Positions 17,890 through 26,240 are shown, counted from the stretch's first letter. The stretch is 64,000 bases of DNA from Candidatus Lokiarchaeota archaeon (GCA_014730275.1 WJIL01000096.1:1-64000); one strand, 5' to 3'. Program-made: numbers and translations. The notes: generated by a model not told the origin, from the letters alone.

Positions 17890-18270
17890 ATGTCAGAGAT
17901 ACCGATGGCAGATCAGCAGGTATCTGTTGGAGGCCAGGAACGCCCACTTGGAATAGCGATACTGGCAATTCTACAGATACTCGGTGCAATATTTGTACTC
18001 GTTGCAGGTGTGGGAATGATAGCTCTGGGAGCGTTCTCACCGTTCCTAGCAATTCTAGGCGGGATTATGTTGCTCTTTGGTTTCATTTCGTTCTATGTTG
18101 GCTATGGCCTTTGGAACATGAAATCATGGGCTTGGAAAGTAGCAATTATAGTGAACATAATTAGCATAGTGCTCAACATTATTCCACCTATAAACTGGTT
18201 TGGGCTGATTATCCCAATTATAATTGTGGTTTATCTTCAGCAAGAAGACATCAAGAAGCGGTTCAAATAG
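17890..18270 (+). CDS. Small four-helix membrane protein, second of a tandem pair
   Basis: A 126-residue membrane protein that begins SEIPMADQQV...ERPLGIAIL, like its upstream neighbour, and shares FYVGYGLWNMKSWAWKVAIIVNIISIVL and the basic tail (DIKKRFK). It is a tandem duplicate by whole-length similarity, though clearly diverged. GAGG-like bases precede the ATG (GGATGAGGTAAC). A strong hairpin terminator follows. No family name can be given with confidence. Confidence 0.85.
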   Translation: MSEIPMADQQVSVGGQERPLGIAILAILQILGAIFVLVAGVGMIALGAFSPFLAILGGIMLLFGFISFYVGYGLWNMKSWAWKVAIIVNIISIVLNIIPPINWFGLIIPIIIVVYLQQEDIKKRFK

Positions 18271-18294
18271 GCCAAGCACTTGAATAGGTTTATA

Positions 18295-18323
18295 CCGGGC
18301 GAAAAGCCCGGTCTCACTTTTTT
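18295..18323 (+). terminator. Strong hairpin terminator
   Basis: Perfect six-bp stem CCGGGC/GCCCGG (18295-18300, 18306-18311) with loop GAAAA, then TCTCAC and TTTTTT. It is placed 25 bases after the stop of the second small membrane protein. Confidence 0.8.
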
Positions 18324-18422
18324 CTCTTATTCCCAACAGTAGCAAGTACTGCTAGACAATCATACTCATTGTGTAGAGAGCTGCTTTTTCCCTAAAACAG
18401 GAGAAATCTTTCTCAAGAGGGT

Positions 18423-20015
18423 TCAAGCCGGCTTTGGTCGTACATCTTGTACTTCCATGAATTTCATCCCGCCAGCTTTCTCCATCAATTCCTCAAAGGC
18501 AAGCACAAACACACGAGGGGTGACTTCTGTTGAGTTCTTCGTGACAGTCTGTATCTCGGATATCAAAGCCTGTTCATTGACCTGTTCTTTTTCCTTTGGT
18601 GCCACGTAGAGATTGAGAACATCCATGCTGTAAGGATCATCCATATCTTCTTTGGCAACTTCCACCTGAACCTCATCAACTTGAGGAAGGGACAACAGGT
18701 CACTTCGCAAAGCGGTAAGGTTCACAGTTGCTCCTTTCACTTTCTTCTCACTCAGGCCCATTATGTCAAGTTGTGCCCGAGCATCATTCTCTCTACCAAT
18801 GTCCCAGAAGAATGGCCCATCGAATCCACAGTGTGGACATTGTCCTCGTTCATGTTCAGAAGCAACATCACCCAGCAAGAATCCCTCGACAACAGTACCT
18901 GTGCCGTCAAGATGAAACAGTGTCACATGTCCTGGTTCGCCTTCACTGACAAAATCATAGGTACCGTCATCGTTGAAAGCAGTGTACCTGAAAGCTAACA
19001 TCAAAGGAGAAACATTGTGATACGGGCCATCTAAACCGCATTGCACAGCGAACGAAATCTTGGTTTCTGAAGAAGCATAACCTCCAACAACCCGTACCTC
19101 CTTCGCACCCTTCTCTTTCAAGATGCGAATCATGTCTTCAACTACGGGGCGGTAGATTTTCTCTCCCGCCAAAAGAATTACAACTTTCTCTGGGGCAGTA
19201 TAATCCGATTCCTCCATAGCCTTGAAGAAACGATTTCGGAGATAGCTAGGCATTCCAGCAAAACCATTGGCTTTGAAGACCTTTGCCATTTCTACCAGTT
19301 TTTGACTCGGGATGGCCCCTCCAGCACTTGTCGCCAGATAAAACTTAGACATCTGCTTCAGTCCTCTATTCACAGCGTGCCAACCAAGATGAGGAGCATA
19401 AGGAAACAGATTCATACTCACGAGCTCCCACCCACTATCTATCCAGGGATCAACCGCCATTTGACCGACCTTGACACAATTCTTCTGGAGAAGTTCATTG
19501 TCATGCCGAGTCAGGAACACAGGGGAGGGCAACCCGGATGATCTACCTGAACTCAACCAAAACTGCAGGGGTGCATACGTTTCTGTTAGATGTTCTTTGA
19601 TTCTTTCTTCAGCGTCATCCTTTCCTATGTGGAGCTTAACCCGAATTCCATTATTTCTCAAAGCCTTGTATTTGTCATCATAGCCTGCAGCCTTGTAGTA
19701 GTCCATCAGATTGCGCACTATTTCAGAAGGTTCACGTTCCTCGCCATCGACTTCCGACGGATTCAGTACAAAGGAACGGAGATTGTCTTTGTATTCCCGT
19801 TTTCTAACTAGTGGCAGTTGATATTTGGCCCAGTCATCGATGCAAGTTATATCCCATGGATCTACATCATGTTCCTTGAACATCCTGCGATAATAGGGAT
19901 GGTTAGGCCAAACTTGATAGCGAATGAAAGCTTTGAATTTCTTTTCCTGCATTCGCTGAATTTCCTTATGATCCGTTTTCTTTAATTCTTCAAATGTGAA
20001 CGTACTGCGTGTCAT
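18423..20015 (-). CDS. AMP-binding enzyme, phenylacetate-CoA ligase (PaaK)-like
   Basis: A 530-residue adenylate-forming protein of the PaaK group. The nucleotide loop is LSSGRSSGLPSPVF and the A5-like region is VRVVGGYASSETKI. The C-terminal lobe (GLSEKKVKGATVNLTALRSDLLSLPQV) resembles the PaaK C-terminal domain, and the protein ends EELMEKAGGMKFMEVQDVRP. It has a CPHCG pair near residue 405 that may bind zinc. It would activate an aryl or acyl acid to CoA or another acceptor; the substrate is not readable. It is transcribed alone. Confidence 0.85.
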   Translation of the reverse strand: MTRSTFTFEELKKTDHKEIQRMQEKKFKAFIRYQVWPNHPYYRRMFKEHDVDPWDITCIDDWAKYQLPLVRKREYKDNLRSFVLNPSEVDGEEREPSEIVRNLMDYYKAAGYDDKYKALRNNGIRVKLHIGKDDAEERIKEHLTETYAPLQFWLSSGRSSGLPSPVFLTRHDNELLQKNCVKVGQMAVDPWIDSGWELVSMNLFPYAPHLGWHAVNRGLKQMSKFYLATSAGGAIPSQKLVEMAKVFKANGFAGMPSYLRNRFFKAMEESDYTAPEKVVILLAGEKIYRPVVEDMIRILKEKGAKEVRVVGGYASSETKISFAVQCGLDGPYHNVSPLMLAFRYTAFNDDGTYDFVSEGEPGHVTLFHLDGTGTVVEGFLLGDVASEHERGQCPHCGFDGPFFWDIGRENDARAQLDIMGLSEKKVKGATVNLTALRSDLLSLPQVDEVQVEVAKEDMDDPYSMDVLNLYVAPKEKEQVNEQALISEIQTVTKNSTEVTPRVFVLAFEELMEKAGGMKFMEVQDVRPKPA

Positions 20016-20223
20016 TGTTCGACAAGCTCCGAAAGTTTTTTCGTCAAGGTTGAGGGTTGATTTATTTAGTGAAAATAAAGATTACGTGCAAGCATTTATT
20101 CATTTTTGCATAATTGTGCATATGGTATTTTGAATGTATCTTTCACAATCATCATGATGAACACGAATAATATAAGAACTCTGCCTACTTGTTAGAAGGT
20201 AGGTTTACTTTAGGAGGAATTGC
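20016..20223. other. Divergent intergenic region
   Basis: A/T-rich spacer between the PaaK-like gene and the next plus-strand genes. It contains TATA-like stretches (for example around 20166-20175) and an AGGAGG just before 20220. No gene was seen in this part. Confidence 0.5.
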
Positions 20224-20349
20224 GTGTATAAGGAGTCTGAAAGCAAAGAGAAATGGCAGGCAAATCTCACATTGCATCCGCACTATAATACAGAAACTCA
20301 TAATAGGTGTGGAAAATATCTAACCATAAGCATTCACAGGGGCGATTAA
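20224..20349 (+). CDS. Possible 41-residue protein
   Basis: A short GTG-started frame with a consensus AGGAGG six bases upstream. It ends three bases before the TTG of the following gene, as in translational coupling. The product is polar with several His and one Cys (NLTLHPHYNTETHNRCGKYL). There is no family and no second copy to compare, so coding is suggested only by the ribosome binding site and spacing. Alternatively the AGGAGG may belong to a leader of the next gene. Confidence 0.35.
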   Translation: MYKESESKEKWQANLTLHPHYNTETHNRCGKYLTISIHRGD

Positions 20350-20352
20350 TCA

Positions 20353-20781
20353 TTGTCCACGAGCGATGAAAAGTTACAGAACGCGATAATTCAGCTGGAT
20401 CAGGGTAATGATAAGAAGGCGTTCAAGCTATTCAAGGAAGTCTACGAGGAAAGGCACGACAAGCTGATTTCAAAGGTGCAGGAAAATCCAAAGTCGCCGA
20501 CTCTCATGCTGGACTCCCTGTATATGATTCACGCCCTAGTCTGGCTTAGAGTAGCAGAAGCAGGAGTCCATAAGGACAAAAGTGTGGAACTTCTGGGCAA
20601 AGCTGTTGGAACCATTGAATCAGCCAGGAGTGCCTTTGGACCGCTCGTTACAGGTTTGGCTCAATGGGCTCAGGAAAAGAACATACAAGTTGTACACAAG
20701 AAAGCTAGAAGCCTGCTTGAAATTACAAAAGATCTTGAAGATATGACTAAGAAGGCACTCGAAGCTCGACGCAAGATGTAG
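20353..20781 (+). CDS. Helical TPR-like protein of unknown function
   Basis: A 142-residue all-helical protein. The N-terminus (LQNAIIQLDQGNDKKAFKLFKEVYEE) is like a TPR hairpin. The rest forms long amphipathic helices (LDSLYMIHALVWLRVAEAGVHKDKS) ending in a charged tail. It starts at TTG with AGGGGCG upstream. It lies directly after the possible small protein and before a stand-alone RAM-domain gene. No family was recognised. Confidence 0.7.
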   Translation: MSTSDEKLQNAIIQLDQGNDKKAFKLFKEVYEERHDKLISKVQENPKSPTLMLDSLYMIHALVWLRVAEAGVHKDKSVELLGKAVGTIESARSAFGPLVTGLAQWAQEKNIQVVHKKARSLLEITKDLEDMTKKALEARRKM

Positions 20782-20886
20782 TTCCCTAAGGAGAATCTGC
20801 ATACCTGGAGAGCTGACGCGCTTTCACAAAGTCCATAAATAAAAGGTAAGCGCACAATTAAATGTTTGAAGAATGGAGGAACACAT

Positions 20887-21135
20887 TTGATAACAGCTTT
20901 TGTCAGTATGTCAGTAACTCCCGGTTCTGACGAGGAACTGATTACCGAATTGGCGAGGGACAACATCGTTTCAGAGGCATGGCTAACAACAGGAGAATAC
21001 GATGTACTTCTCATTTTGAAGGCAGAAGACCAAGAGGAAGTTAATAGTTATGTCAACAATTCGGTGAGGAATATCGAAGATGTAATCAGAGTTGTTGTAG
21101 CCTTCGGCATCGAATCAATAACAGATACTGACTAG
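20887..21135 (+). CDS. Stand-alone Lrp/AsnC ligand-binding (RAM) domain protein
   Basis: An 82-residue protein matching only the effector-binding half of Lrp/AsnC regulators: ITAFVSMSVTPGSDEELITELA, then EAWLTTGEYDVLLILKAEDQEEV, with the G-E/D-YD turn that binds amino acids at dimer interfaces. The DNA-binding half is absent. The TTG start has GGAGG seven bases upstream; an earlier in-frame TTG would bury that site. Such stand-alone RAM proteins occur in archaea and may sense amino acids for another partner. Confidence 0.88.
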   Translation: MITAFVSMSVTPGSDEELITELARDNIVSEAWLTTGEYDVLLILKAEDQEEVNSYVNNSVRNIEDVIRVVVAFGIESITDTD

Positions 21136-21470
21136 AGACGCTCCATATACTCACTCCACGCATCTGCAGGGAATCTTTCTCTCATGATTTCAAATTCTGC
21201 AGAAAAGGAATTCTCCAAATCAATATCAAAATGATTGGCGAGCTGAACAAATAATGACAGAACCTGAGCGAATTCACGGCTAATCTCATTCTTGTCAGGT
21301 TCATCATGGCCAAGGCCTGTTGCCTTGTAGCCTTCCTCAACGAGTATGTAATCAGATAGTTCCCCAAGCTCCTCCAGAAGATGCGTGATAACCAAAGATG
21401 CTGGGAATTTATCCCAACCGCGCTCTGTATGGAACTTCCTCAAAACCTGTTGAATCTCCCGTAGATGCAA
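21132..21470 (-). CDS. MazG-like nucleotide pyrophosphohydrolase
   Basis: A 112-residue all-alpha enzyme of the MazG/all-alpha NTP-PPase group. The metal-binding ExxE element is LLEELGELSDYI, and the second acidic helix is ISREFAQVLSLFVQLANHFDIDLE. It would hydrolyse (d)NTPs to NMP and pyrophosphate, possibly housecleaning. It follows immediately, on the same strand, the gene at 21471 (adjacent stop and start), so the two are co-translated. It overlaps the convergent RAM gene by four bases. Confidence 0.88.
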   Translation of the reverse strand: MHLREIQQVLRKFHTERGWDKFPASLVITHLLEELGELSDYILVEEGYKATGLGHDEPDKNEISREFAQVLSLFVQLANHFDIDLENSFSAEFEIMRERFPADAWSEYMERL

Positions 21471-22175
21471 TCACTTCACCTTCTTTGTAATATTGAGTAC
21501 TTGAGCTCGTGCTTGGTCAAGAACCTCATCAGGTGGATTCTCCAGTCTTCCTAAAGGTGTATCTTCCGAAAACGGTGATTTATGAAGAAACATGGCTTCA
21601 CTTACGCGATTCATTAATTCTGTTGGGGGTAGTACTCCAATGGCCATCTTCAATCCCGAATCCATAGAAACAATATTGGTAAGGACCTCCCAAATGCGAC
21701 CACCATCACTACATCGACATGCAGTAAGAGTATCAGATTCTTCTACTCTGGAAATTTTCGTTATTTCCACACATAGAATGTCAATTGCAAATGCAGGATC
21801 AGATGGATAGCGAAGACGATTGCGAAAACCAAAAATCGTCCTGAAGGCATATTCTGTTTCAGCTATCAGTCTTTTTTGACTTGTGTTTTCCGGTTTGAAA
21901 GCACGCTCCTCTACGGCCGTTCTATAAATATCCTCGAATTGCCTAATGGCAGAAACTAGTGCTTCCAAGGACTGACTGGATTTGATTTCCTCAGGTTCGT
22001 GATACGAGTATTTTATTCCATAATAGGCCTCCTTAGCCTGATCATATAACTCAAGGAGGCGTTTGTAATCCACTTGAAAACGCAAGAGTCTCTTGGAGAA
22101 TATGTTCTGTAGACGTCTCAGTGCGTCTTCGAGCACCAGAATCCGTGCATCCTTTGCGGTATCCAAGAAATACAC
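21471..22175 (-). CDS. Probable tRNA-binding (EMAP-II-like OB fold) protein with helical N-terminus
   Basis: A 234-residue protein. Residues 1-125 are helical and charged. Residues 130-205 resemble the EMAP/tRBD OB fold: DILCVEITKISRVEESDTLTACRC takes the place of the usual VG-I/V...hp-AD-L strand, then IWEVLTNIVSMDSGLKMAIGVLPP and SEAMFLHKSPF match the T/SN...G...A..P...G..S-E-G-M-F segment. Identity is modest. The Lys and Ser found at classic RNA contacts are only partly kept. It is co-transcribed with the MazG-like enzyme. The domain call is tentative; the gene itself is solid. Confidence 0.55.
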   Translation of the reverse strand: MYFLDTAKDARILVLEDALRRLQNIFSKRLLRFQVDYKRLLELYDQAKEAYYGIKYSYHEPEEIKSSQSLEALVSAIRQFEDIYRTAVEERAFKPENTSQKRLIAETEYAFRTIFGFRNRLRYPSDPAFAIDILCVEITKISRVEESDTLTACRCSDGGRIWEVLTNIVSMDSGLKMAIGVLPPTELMNRVSEAMFLHKSPFSEDTPLGRLENPPDEVLDQARAQVLNITKKVK

Positions 22176-22393
22176 CAGAACAGGTGTTTAGAATCGGAGG
22201 TAAAAAGGCTATCTTCGGGCGAATAGCCCTAGAAAGCAGGCCAGTGATAGTCGCTCGCATCCTCGAATATAGAGAGAATCGTCTACAAATTCGTATCTTA
22301 GCATATAATATATGGCGTAAACCTATCCGGGCAAGTGATATATAGCCAAGAGAATAATCCTATTCAGACACAGGCAACTGGAGATAAACTGAC

Positions 22394-23011
22394 ATGATGC
22401 AAGCTGTGTATGTCTTGGTGGCTGACAGCGGCCTCTGCGTGCTGGATCGTAAATACGGCACTGCAGAAATGGATCCCAACTTAATCAGCGGATTTCTTAC
22501 TGCTCTGATACAGTTTGGAGAAGAACTAAGCTCAGGAAACCGTGTACATGTAATTGATTTTGCCAATTTCGACATATGCCTATCCTTGAGGAACAACATA
22601 ATGGTTGCCGCTGCTATTGATAAAACCGATGACGGAAATGCCGCCATGGCGCTACTTGCAGACATCAACAATGCCTTTGTAAACAAGTACTCCGATGTGC
22701 TTGAGGGTTGGGATGGTAACTTAGAACCATTTCAAGATTTCACTGAAACTATAGATGAAATAACCGAGAGAGGAAAGGCTTCAGAGAAGAAGGTCATGGT
22801 GCCAGTTCTTGATGGAAGAGTTTCGCCTATGTTGGTCAGACTGGGACAAATGGAACAGGCCACATACGATGTGGCCTCGATGTGTGAAGGAAACCTGACC
22901 CCCAGAGCTATAGCAGATCAGCTTGGGGTCAAATTGAAAGAAGTACAAAAGAGTCTGCATAAGCTCGAAGACATGGATATGCTCAAGTGGGTGGAAATAG
23001 GCGGAGAATAA
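22394..23011 (+). CDS. Longin-like domain protein with winged helix
   Basis: A 205-residue cytoplasmic protein. Residues 1-125 look like a longin fold: the opening strand AVYVLVADSGLCVLDRKYG, helix ISGFLTALIQFGEELS, strands RVHVIDFANFDICLS and NIMVAAAIDKTDDG, then helix ALLADINNAFVNKYSDVL. Residues 145-205 form a winged helix (LTPRAIADQLGVKLKEVQKSLHKLEDMDMLKWV). Longin proteins linked to small GTPases are greatly expanded in Asgard archaea. The DNA-binding-type tail is odd for a trafficking role and may serve protein binding instead. GGAG lies 11 bases before the ATG. Confidence 0.8.
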   Translation: MMQAVYVLVADSGLCVLDRKYGTAEMDPNLISGFLTALIQFGEELSSGNRVHVIDFANFDICLSLRNNIMVAAAIDKTDDGNAAMALLADINNAFVNKYSDVLEGWDGNLEPFQDFTETIDEITERGKASEKKVMVPVLDGRVSPMLVRLGQMEQATYDVASMCEGNLTPRAIADQLGVKLKEVQKSLHKLEDMDMLKWVEIGGE

Positions 23012-23079
23012 ACATCTAGCGCCTGCACCTAACACCGTTATTACTACATAACGTGTTCTGCTTTGTTAGGAATTATCGA

Positions 23080-23883
23080 TTACTGTGCTTGACCCCATTC
23101 ATTACCTGTCGCAATGAGAATCAGGCCTATGACAATCAGCCCAGGTGCCAGTACGCCAGGGATGGTATAGGATCCGAAAATCACATCCATCAGGAAATGT
23201 CGTCCTGCATGTACCACCCTTCCCGCAAACAGGACCATGAATCCCAACCCAAGCAAGAAATTGGACTTGCGAAGCATACCCCCAGAGACCCAGGCAAGGT
23301 ACCAGAAAAGAAGTGGGATGAAAAGCGCGTATATTCCTCCGGCCGCACCAGAGAGCAGGAATCTCTGTATAGGTGTCAAAGGATAAAATGCCAGCACAAA
23401 ACCGATGATGACAGCGGGGATAGCAAACAGAGCCTCCGCCCATCTCTGACCGAAAATCATGAAGCCTGCGGTTGCTGAAAGTATTGCTAAAGCCATCCAC
23501 TGGAAGAAAGCACCAACACTAATCCACGGTGAAAGCTCCGGAAGAAACGGATTCAAACCAAGGTCAGGCAAACCACCATACAAAGAAGTCGGATCTGCGT
23601 AGAAATCACCTACAAAATAAAAACATCTGCCTAATGCAAGCAAGAGAAAGAAAAGCGCCATTGCCAGCTGAAATGGATTCCTGCTGTGGCGGTATCGGAA
23701 GGCGGCTAGAAAGATAAAGACGAAGAAGTAATAGCCGACGACGAGGAACCAAAGGCCCACATGTACTTCGCGTATAATCATGTCAATAGTCTGCAGCAAT
23801 GTATTGTTCTCTCCATATTTGTGGATCAGGCCGGCTGTTTGGCAAGTACTACTGTATACACTCTGATGTAGTGAAGGTTCCAA
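23080..23883 (-). CDS. Seven-helix membrane protein of unknown function
   Basis: A protein of up to 267 residues with about seven transmembrane helices. The first 33 residues are polar, and an internal ATG (MIIREVHVGLWFLV) may be the true start. Features are FRYRHSRNPFQLAMALFFLLLALGR near the second helix, a long external loop with PDLGLNPFLPELSPW, and a last helix without the Lys that would mark a rhodopsin. No transporter or receptor family was recognised. It is convergent with the longin protein and divergent from the next gene. Confidence 0.75.
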   Translation of the reverse strand: MEPSLHQSVYSSTCQTAGLIHKYGENNTLLQTIDMIIREVHVGLWFLVVGYYFFVFIFLAAFRYRHSRNPFQLAMALFFLLLALGRCFYFVGDFYADPTSLYGGLPDLGLNPFLPELSPWISVGAFFQWMALAILSATAGFMIFGQRWAEALFAIPAVIIGFVLAFYPLTPIQRFLLSGAAGGIYALFIPLLFWYLAWVSGGMLRKSNFLLGLGFMVLFAGRVVHAGRHFLMDVIFGSYTIPGVLAPGLIVIGLILIATGNEWGQAQ

Positions 23884-23969
23884 ATAAAGATATTCTCTCT
23901 GGGGTGTTCACGCAAAGAACCCATATATTATGACCACACGAAATCTGTATTGGTGTCAGCTTGAGCGGA

Positions 23970-24371
23970 ATGAGCCTGTGGAAACTAAAAAGTGCAAACA
24001 ATGTCAAGAGTTTTCATGATATCCGCATGAAAGTAGGAAACAAAGTCATTCGCGCATATCTGCTTGATGGATGCTTCGAGGAAAACCGTATTGAGAAAAA
24101 GAAGCTATCTCTGAGGGGGCCGAAGGATGAGTTCTTTGACGCAGCAAAATTCCTAGTACTGAAGGTAGGAACAAACGAAGAAGAATATGCCTTCTTGATT
24201 CAAGCTGGAGTTTATTCCAACCTTAGGATAGTTGGTGTTGATAAAGACAACATCGTCGACTCGGAACCGGATGAAATAGTTGATATGGTTACGGAGCCAC
24301 TTGAAAACCCATCAGAATATGATTCCCGGATAGTTCTCAGTGATGATACAAAAATAACTGGTTCTAATTGA
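23970..24371 (+). CDS. Small beta-rich protein of unknown function
   Basis: About 133 residues, beginning MSLWKLKSANNVKSFHDIRM; a TTG three codons earlier is the other candidate start. The sequence alternates strands and turns (KVGNKVIRAYLLDGCFEEN, YAFLIQAGVYSNLRIVGVD) and ends in an acidic tail. No signal peptide, membrane helix or known motif is present. It precedes by 37 bases a gene for a small Cys-containing protein, so they probably form an operon. Confidence 0.65.
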   Translation: MSLWKLKSANNVKSFHDIRMKVGNKVIRAYLLDGCFEENRIEKKKLSLRGPKDEFFDAAKFLVLKVGTNEEEYAFLIQAGVYSNLRIVGVDKDNIVDSEPDEIVDMVTEPLENPSEYDSRIVLSDDTKITGSN

Positions 24372-24408
24372 CTGAAGGCACACCAATAGGGAATAGGAGA
24401 GAAGTACA

Positions 24409-24603
24409 ATGCTGAGACGGGTCAGATGTCCGGTTTGTTCAGTAATAATGGAGCTGTCAATAACTAGGGACATGGTTCAAGATAAGAAAGAGTTCCCCGT
24501 GAGCGTGCGGATTGATCACGAGGACCATCATTTCTATGTGAATCTTGATAGCGAAGGCTCAATTACCGACATTCTGCATCCAGATTTGTGTGAACCGGAT
24601 TAG
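24409..24603 (+). CDS. Small CxxC protein with a His-rich HHFYVNLD motif
   Basis: A 64-residue protein. The N-terminal CPVC pair could be half a zinc site; a lone Cys lies near the end. The middle reads FPVSVRIDHEDHHFYVNLDSEG, with four potential His/Asp metal ligands followed by a strand. AGGAGAG precedes the ATG. The protein overlaps the convergent PAC2 gene by four bases. I cannot name the family. A metal-binding adaptor role is only a guess from Cys and His content. Confidence 0.7.
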   Translation: MLRRVRCPVCSVIMELSITRDMVQDKKEFPVSVRIDHEDHHFYVNLDSEGSITDILHPDLCEPD

Positions 24604-25394
24604 CCGATGTATCTATCTGGTGGGCTCTCGTCGATTTCTCCAGAGGAAATTTCACGTTGAGATAGCTCTTCTTCCGCCCATTCAATCAATTCTTCTACAC
24701 GCTTGGCTTTCTCCTCAAGAATACTGAAATCAGCCTTTAGACCCACTAAATCACTGAATCGTTCCACTAGCGCCTTAGACGACCGATAATCAAGCTTCAC
24801 AACACCGAGCGTCTCACCTAGAAGACAAGCTCCTTCCATATCATACATTGTCGCGCCCCAGGAGGGGATAACACCATTGGCTCCCGTGATAACACCATTC
24901 TCAGTGGCCACGGCACCGGGCAGTTCCATTATTTCATCAAGTAGTATATCTGAGCTAGCAGAAGCAAATATGCGCGGGGGGTTCGGGTAGTGAGCAAAGA
25001 AATTCTTGTATTCCTGTTCATAAGCTGCAAGCGCATACACCCTAGAAACCCCCATCTTTGTGAACTCTTGAATCACGAAGTCGGCATACTCCAATACGCC
25101 ACCCTCTGACTGCGGCTGAAAATCACCGGTTAATATGATGAGGTCATGACCTTCGTCAGGGGCTGATCTATACAGATGCATTGACGATCGGGGAAAATGG
25201 GACTTGCCATTCCGAACTAGAATTTTCGGAGGAAAGTATTTGCTGAAGAAATCAGCTATATGTCTTGCATCAAGAACTTGCCGTAGTGTTTCCACGGATA
25301 TTTTGCCAACAGCGCCTATCCCAGGCAGTCCTACCACAGCAATCGGATTACTTAGTGAATCAGCATCTATATCCATAAAATAACGGCTAAACAT
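24600..25394 (-). CDS. PAC2 family protein (proteasome-assembly-chaperone-like)
   Basis: A 264-residue cytoplasmic protein of the archaeal PAC2 family (COG2047 type). It shows NPIAVVGLPGIGAVGKISVETL at the start, then HDLIILTGDFQPQSEGG, VYALAAYEQ and ITGANGVIPSWGA, and ends in a charged helical tail (EELIEWAEEELSQ). Eukaryotic relatives help build the 20S proteasome; archaeal members are mostly uncharacterised. It lies last in a minus-strand run after PDCD5 and TatD. Confidence 0.88.
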   Translation of the reverse strand: MFSRYFMDIDADSLSNPIAVVGLPGIGAVGKISVETLRQVLDARHIADFFSKYFPPKILVRNGKSHFPRSSMHLYRSAPDEGHDLIILTGDFQPQSEGGVLEYADFVIQEFTKMGVSRVYALAAYEQEYKNFFAHYPNPPRIFASASSDILLDEIMELPGAVATENGVITGANGVIPSWGATMYDMEGACLLGETLGVVKLDYRSSKALVERFSDLVGLKADFSILEEKAKRVEELIEWAEEELSQREISSGEIDESPPDRYIG

Positions 25395-25455
25395 CTCTTT
25401 GTAGCACCATCACATTACATGGTAATCAGATGCTTTTGGCACTATTGGTGTCGTG

Positions 25456-26208
25456 TTAGAGACGGTAGAAATCGGTTGCATTGCGGGTAGTGCTTTCTGC
25501 GACGTCTTTCTCGGACATATCCAGATGATTTGCGAGCTTCTCACAACCGATTCTTATGTTTGCAGGTTCGTTTCGATCATCGGTTGGTGATAGATAAGGA
25601 CCATCAGTTTCAAGCATGATTTGATCCACGGTCATAATCTCCGCAGCTTTCCGTCTCTTGTGGTATTTGTCGAAATTAGCAGGCAGGGTGATGTACCAAC
25701 CGTTATCCCGAACACGTCTAGCTACTTCAGGACTGCCCTCAAAACAATGCATGAGGACTTCGCCATCAAAATGGTCTTCCAAAATATCCGTAGCATCTGC
25801 CTCTGCCTCCCGGGAGTGAATAACCAACGGAAGATCGAGTTCTTTAGCCAAATCTATGAAATCAAGGAATAATTCTTTCTGGAGTTCGCGTTTGTTCTCG
25901 TCCTTGACCCAGTGATAATCCAAACCAACTTCTCCAACCGCCACAATATCATCGGCGTATTTCTTAGTCATATCGATTATTGAATTGGCTTCATCTCTCG
26001 TAAGGCGGCTCACTTGTGTGCCGGGACTATGGTACACGAATCCGGAGTATTTCTTGAGTAAACCCAGTGTTCGCCGAAATGAGCCAGTACCGATAGAACA
26101 GGTGACCATACCAATAAGTCCTGCTTCTTTTGCCCGTTTGACAACTCTATCACGGTCGTGTCGATAATGACGCATGTCAAGATGGGTATGCGCATCAAAA
26201 AACTCCAT
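25456..26208 (-). CDS. TatD family metal-dependent hydrolase
   Basis: A 250-residue TIM-barrel amidohydrolase-superfamily enzyme. Metal ligands can be followed in order: AHTHLD at the start, EVGLDYHW near 95, VIHSRE near 130, MHCFEG near 155 and LETDGPYLSP near 205. Family members act as DNases in nucleic-acid repair or as D-aminoacyl hydrolases. The gene follows PDCD5 by 32 bases on the same strand. Confidence 0.93.
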   Translation of the reverse strand: MEFFDAHTHLDMRHYRHDRDRVVKRAKEAGLIGMVTCSIGTGSFRRTLGLLKKYSGFVYHSPGTQVSRLTRDEANSIIDMTKKYADDIVAVGEVGLDYHWVKDENKRELQKELFLDFIDLAKELDLPLVIHSREAEADATDILEDHFDGEVLMHCFEGSPEVARRVRDNGWYITLPANFDKYHKRRKAAEIMTVDQIMLETDGPYLSPTDDRNEPANIRIGCEKLANHLDMSEKDVAESTTRNATDFYRL

Positions 26209-26240
26209 TGGGGTATCCTCAGTGATATGTTTGATATGGG

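Noticed and set aside
23053-23478. Plus-strand frame with many His and Cys
   Set aside because: It is antisense to the seven-helix membrane protein, and its composition follows from hydrophobic codons read backwards.
23080-23883. Seven-helix protein as a rhodopsin
   Set aside because: The last helix lacks the Lys needed for retinal, and no rhodopsin phrase is present.
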